Shown here: in pieces, positions 63,351-64,000 of the stretch
How positions within the stretch are numbered: position 1 is the stretch's first letter
Layout of the letters: each line of letters opens with the position of its first letter
NCBI RefSeq assembly: GCF_000275845.1
Contig: NW_006766893.1
Coordinates: forward strand, 214,332-278,331
DNA from: Dichomitus squalens LYAD-421 SS1
Taxonomy: Eukaryota; Basidiomycota; Agaricomycetes; Polyporales; Polyporaceae
Reading direction: 5' to 3'
DNA: 64,000 nt
Notes under the pieces: model-generated
Database searches by the model: none
Seen by the model: only the letters and a program-made list of their open reading frames with translations
What the model was told of the DNA's origin: nothing
Translations under genes and position numbers: made by a program

Positions 63351-64000
63351 CACACAATGACGTCATTGTGGTGGACTTGCTGCTTGCACAGGTGCCTGCT
63401 GTCTTTCTCTCCGTCCCCTCCTCTTGTCCTGCTTGCCCGACAGCCAGTTCGACGCACACACTCCTTTACAACGTCAGGAAGGTACGTTGAAGTCTGCCGC
63501 AGCTAACAACGTGCGTCTGGTGGTCGAGAGCTTGTGTACAAGGTGAGACATCGTGCATGGTGTCGCTGCTGCAATACCAACCCAGGTGAGCTATATCACG
63601 TATATGCAACACCCTTGGAGGTATGTGTCATTTAAGTGTCCCGTCGTATGCACCTGCACTATAAGTATGTGAAGACTTCCACCACAGAGGCGACACTTAC
63701 CTTTCCAGCTCATCCTTCCGAGATCTGCCTGGTGCGCGCAGCTGTTCGAGGTGAGAATTGGTTTCATGCCTCGCAACGGCGTACGTGCATGCTGAAACAT
63801 CCTAGTATAGCTCTCCCCTCTCGTTCCCCGACACTTCGACTTGAACACTTCCGCTCCTTCGCCGCCTCGTCTCTACATCATCCCCCGGTCTGGCTATCCG
63901 CGTCCGACAGCTCACGAGCTCCGGTTCAAGCTCGTGATGCATACCCGCCAGCGAGGTAGCCCTGCCATGACAAATGTGGCACGCCTACCTAGGGAAAGTG
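63351..64000. other. Right edge, no firm gene
   Basis: Several short frames with plausible splice signals occur, but none shows a recognisable domain. A gene that continues beyond the window cannot be excluded. Confidence 0.3.

Overview
The window looks like nuclear DNA from a basidiomycete, most likely a white-rot agaricomycete of the polypore type. Genes are split by many introns, mostly about 50-65 nt with GTRNGT donors. It carries a class II manganese peroxidase, a Plavaka-type transposase (a family known from mushroom-forming fungi), a DUF6534-type membrane protein, an E(z)-like methyltransferase and the spermidine synthase/saccharopine dehydrogenase fusion typical of basidiomycetes. No rRNA, convincing tRNA, CRISPR or bacterial-style operon was seen.

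Left third (0-21 kb): the 3' end of an unknown gene, a broken F-box gene, then an inverted duplication. Arm A (about 4.5-8.2 kb, +) and arm B (about 17.6-20.3 kb, -) both carry a methyltransferase and a DUF6534-type membrane-protein gene. Arm A keeps the complete genes; arm B is cut and internally deleted. Between the arms lie a manganese peroxidase (8871-10139, -), two adjacent TA-flanked terminal-inverted-repeat elements (11.1-12.2 kb), a TMEM184/organic-solute-transporter-like gene (12.9-15.6 kb, -) and a Gln/Asn-rich orphan.

Middle (21-35 kb): ordinary euchromatic genes. These are phospholipase D (21117-25024, +), a coiled-coil orphan (26020-27431, +), a secreted CE16-like GDSL esterase (27640-29058, -), the protein farnesyltransferase beta subunit (29932-32007, +) and an F-box protein (32835-34685, -).

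Transposon block (36-45 kb): a Plavaka-family transposase (39281-45016, +) lies head to head with an acidic accessory gene (36404-39001, -). The transposase is split by a 1012-bp element with 24-bp inverted ends, arrays of an ACTTGG motif and a tRNA-like Pol III promoter.

Right third (45-64 kb): an E(z)/EZH2-like histone methyltransferase (46481-49042, -), a 560-bp inverted-repeat element, an F-box-like gene split by a 370-bp element, a fungal kinase-like gene with an apparent frameshift, an MFS quinate/sugar-type permease (55898-58280, +), and the SPE3-LYS9 fusion (59411-62130, +), which has a small TA-flanked element on each side. A relic of an alpha/beta hydrolase lies near the right edge.

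Functionally the window mixes wood-decay and secreted functions (peroxidase, esterase), lipid signalling and prenylation, chromatin repression, and lysine/polyamine metabolism. At least seven small inverted-repeat elements give it an accessory, rearranging character. Gene models were spliced by eye from homology and splice signals; outer boundaries are firmer than internal exons.
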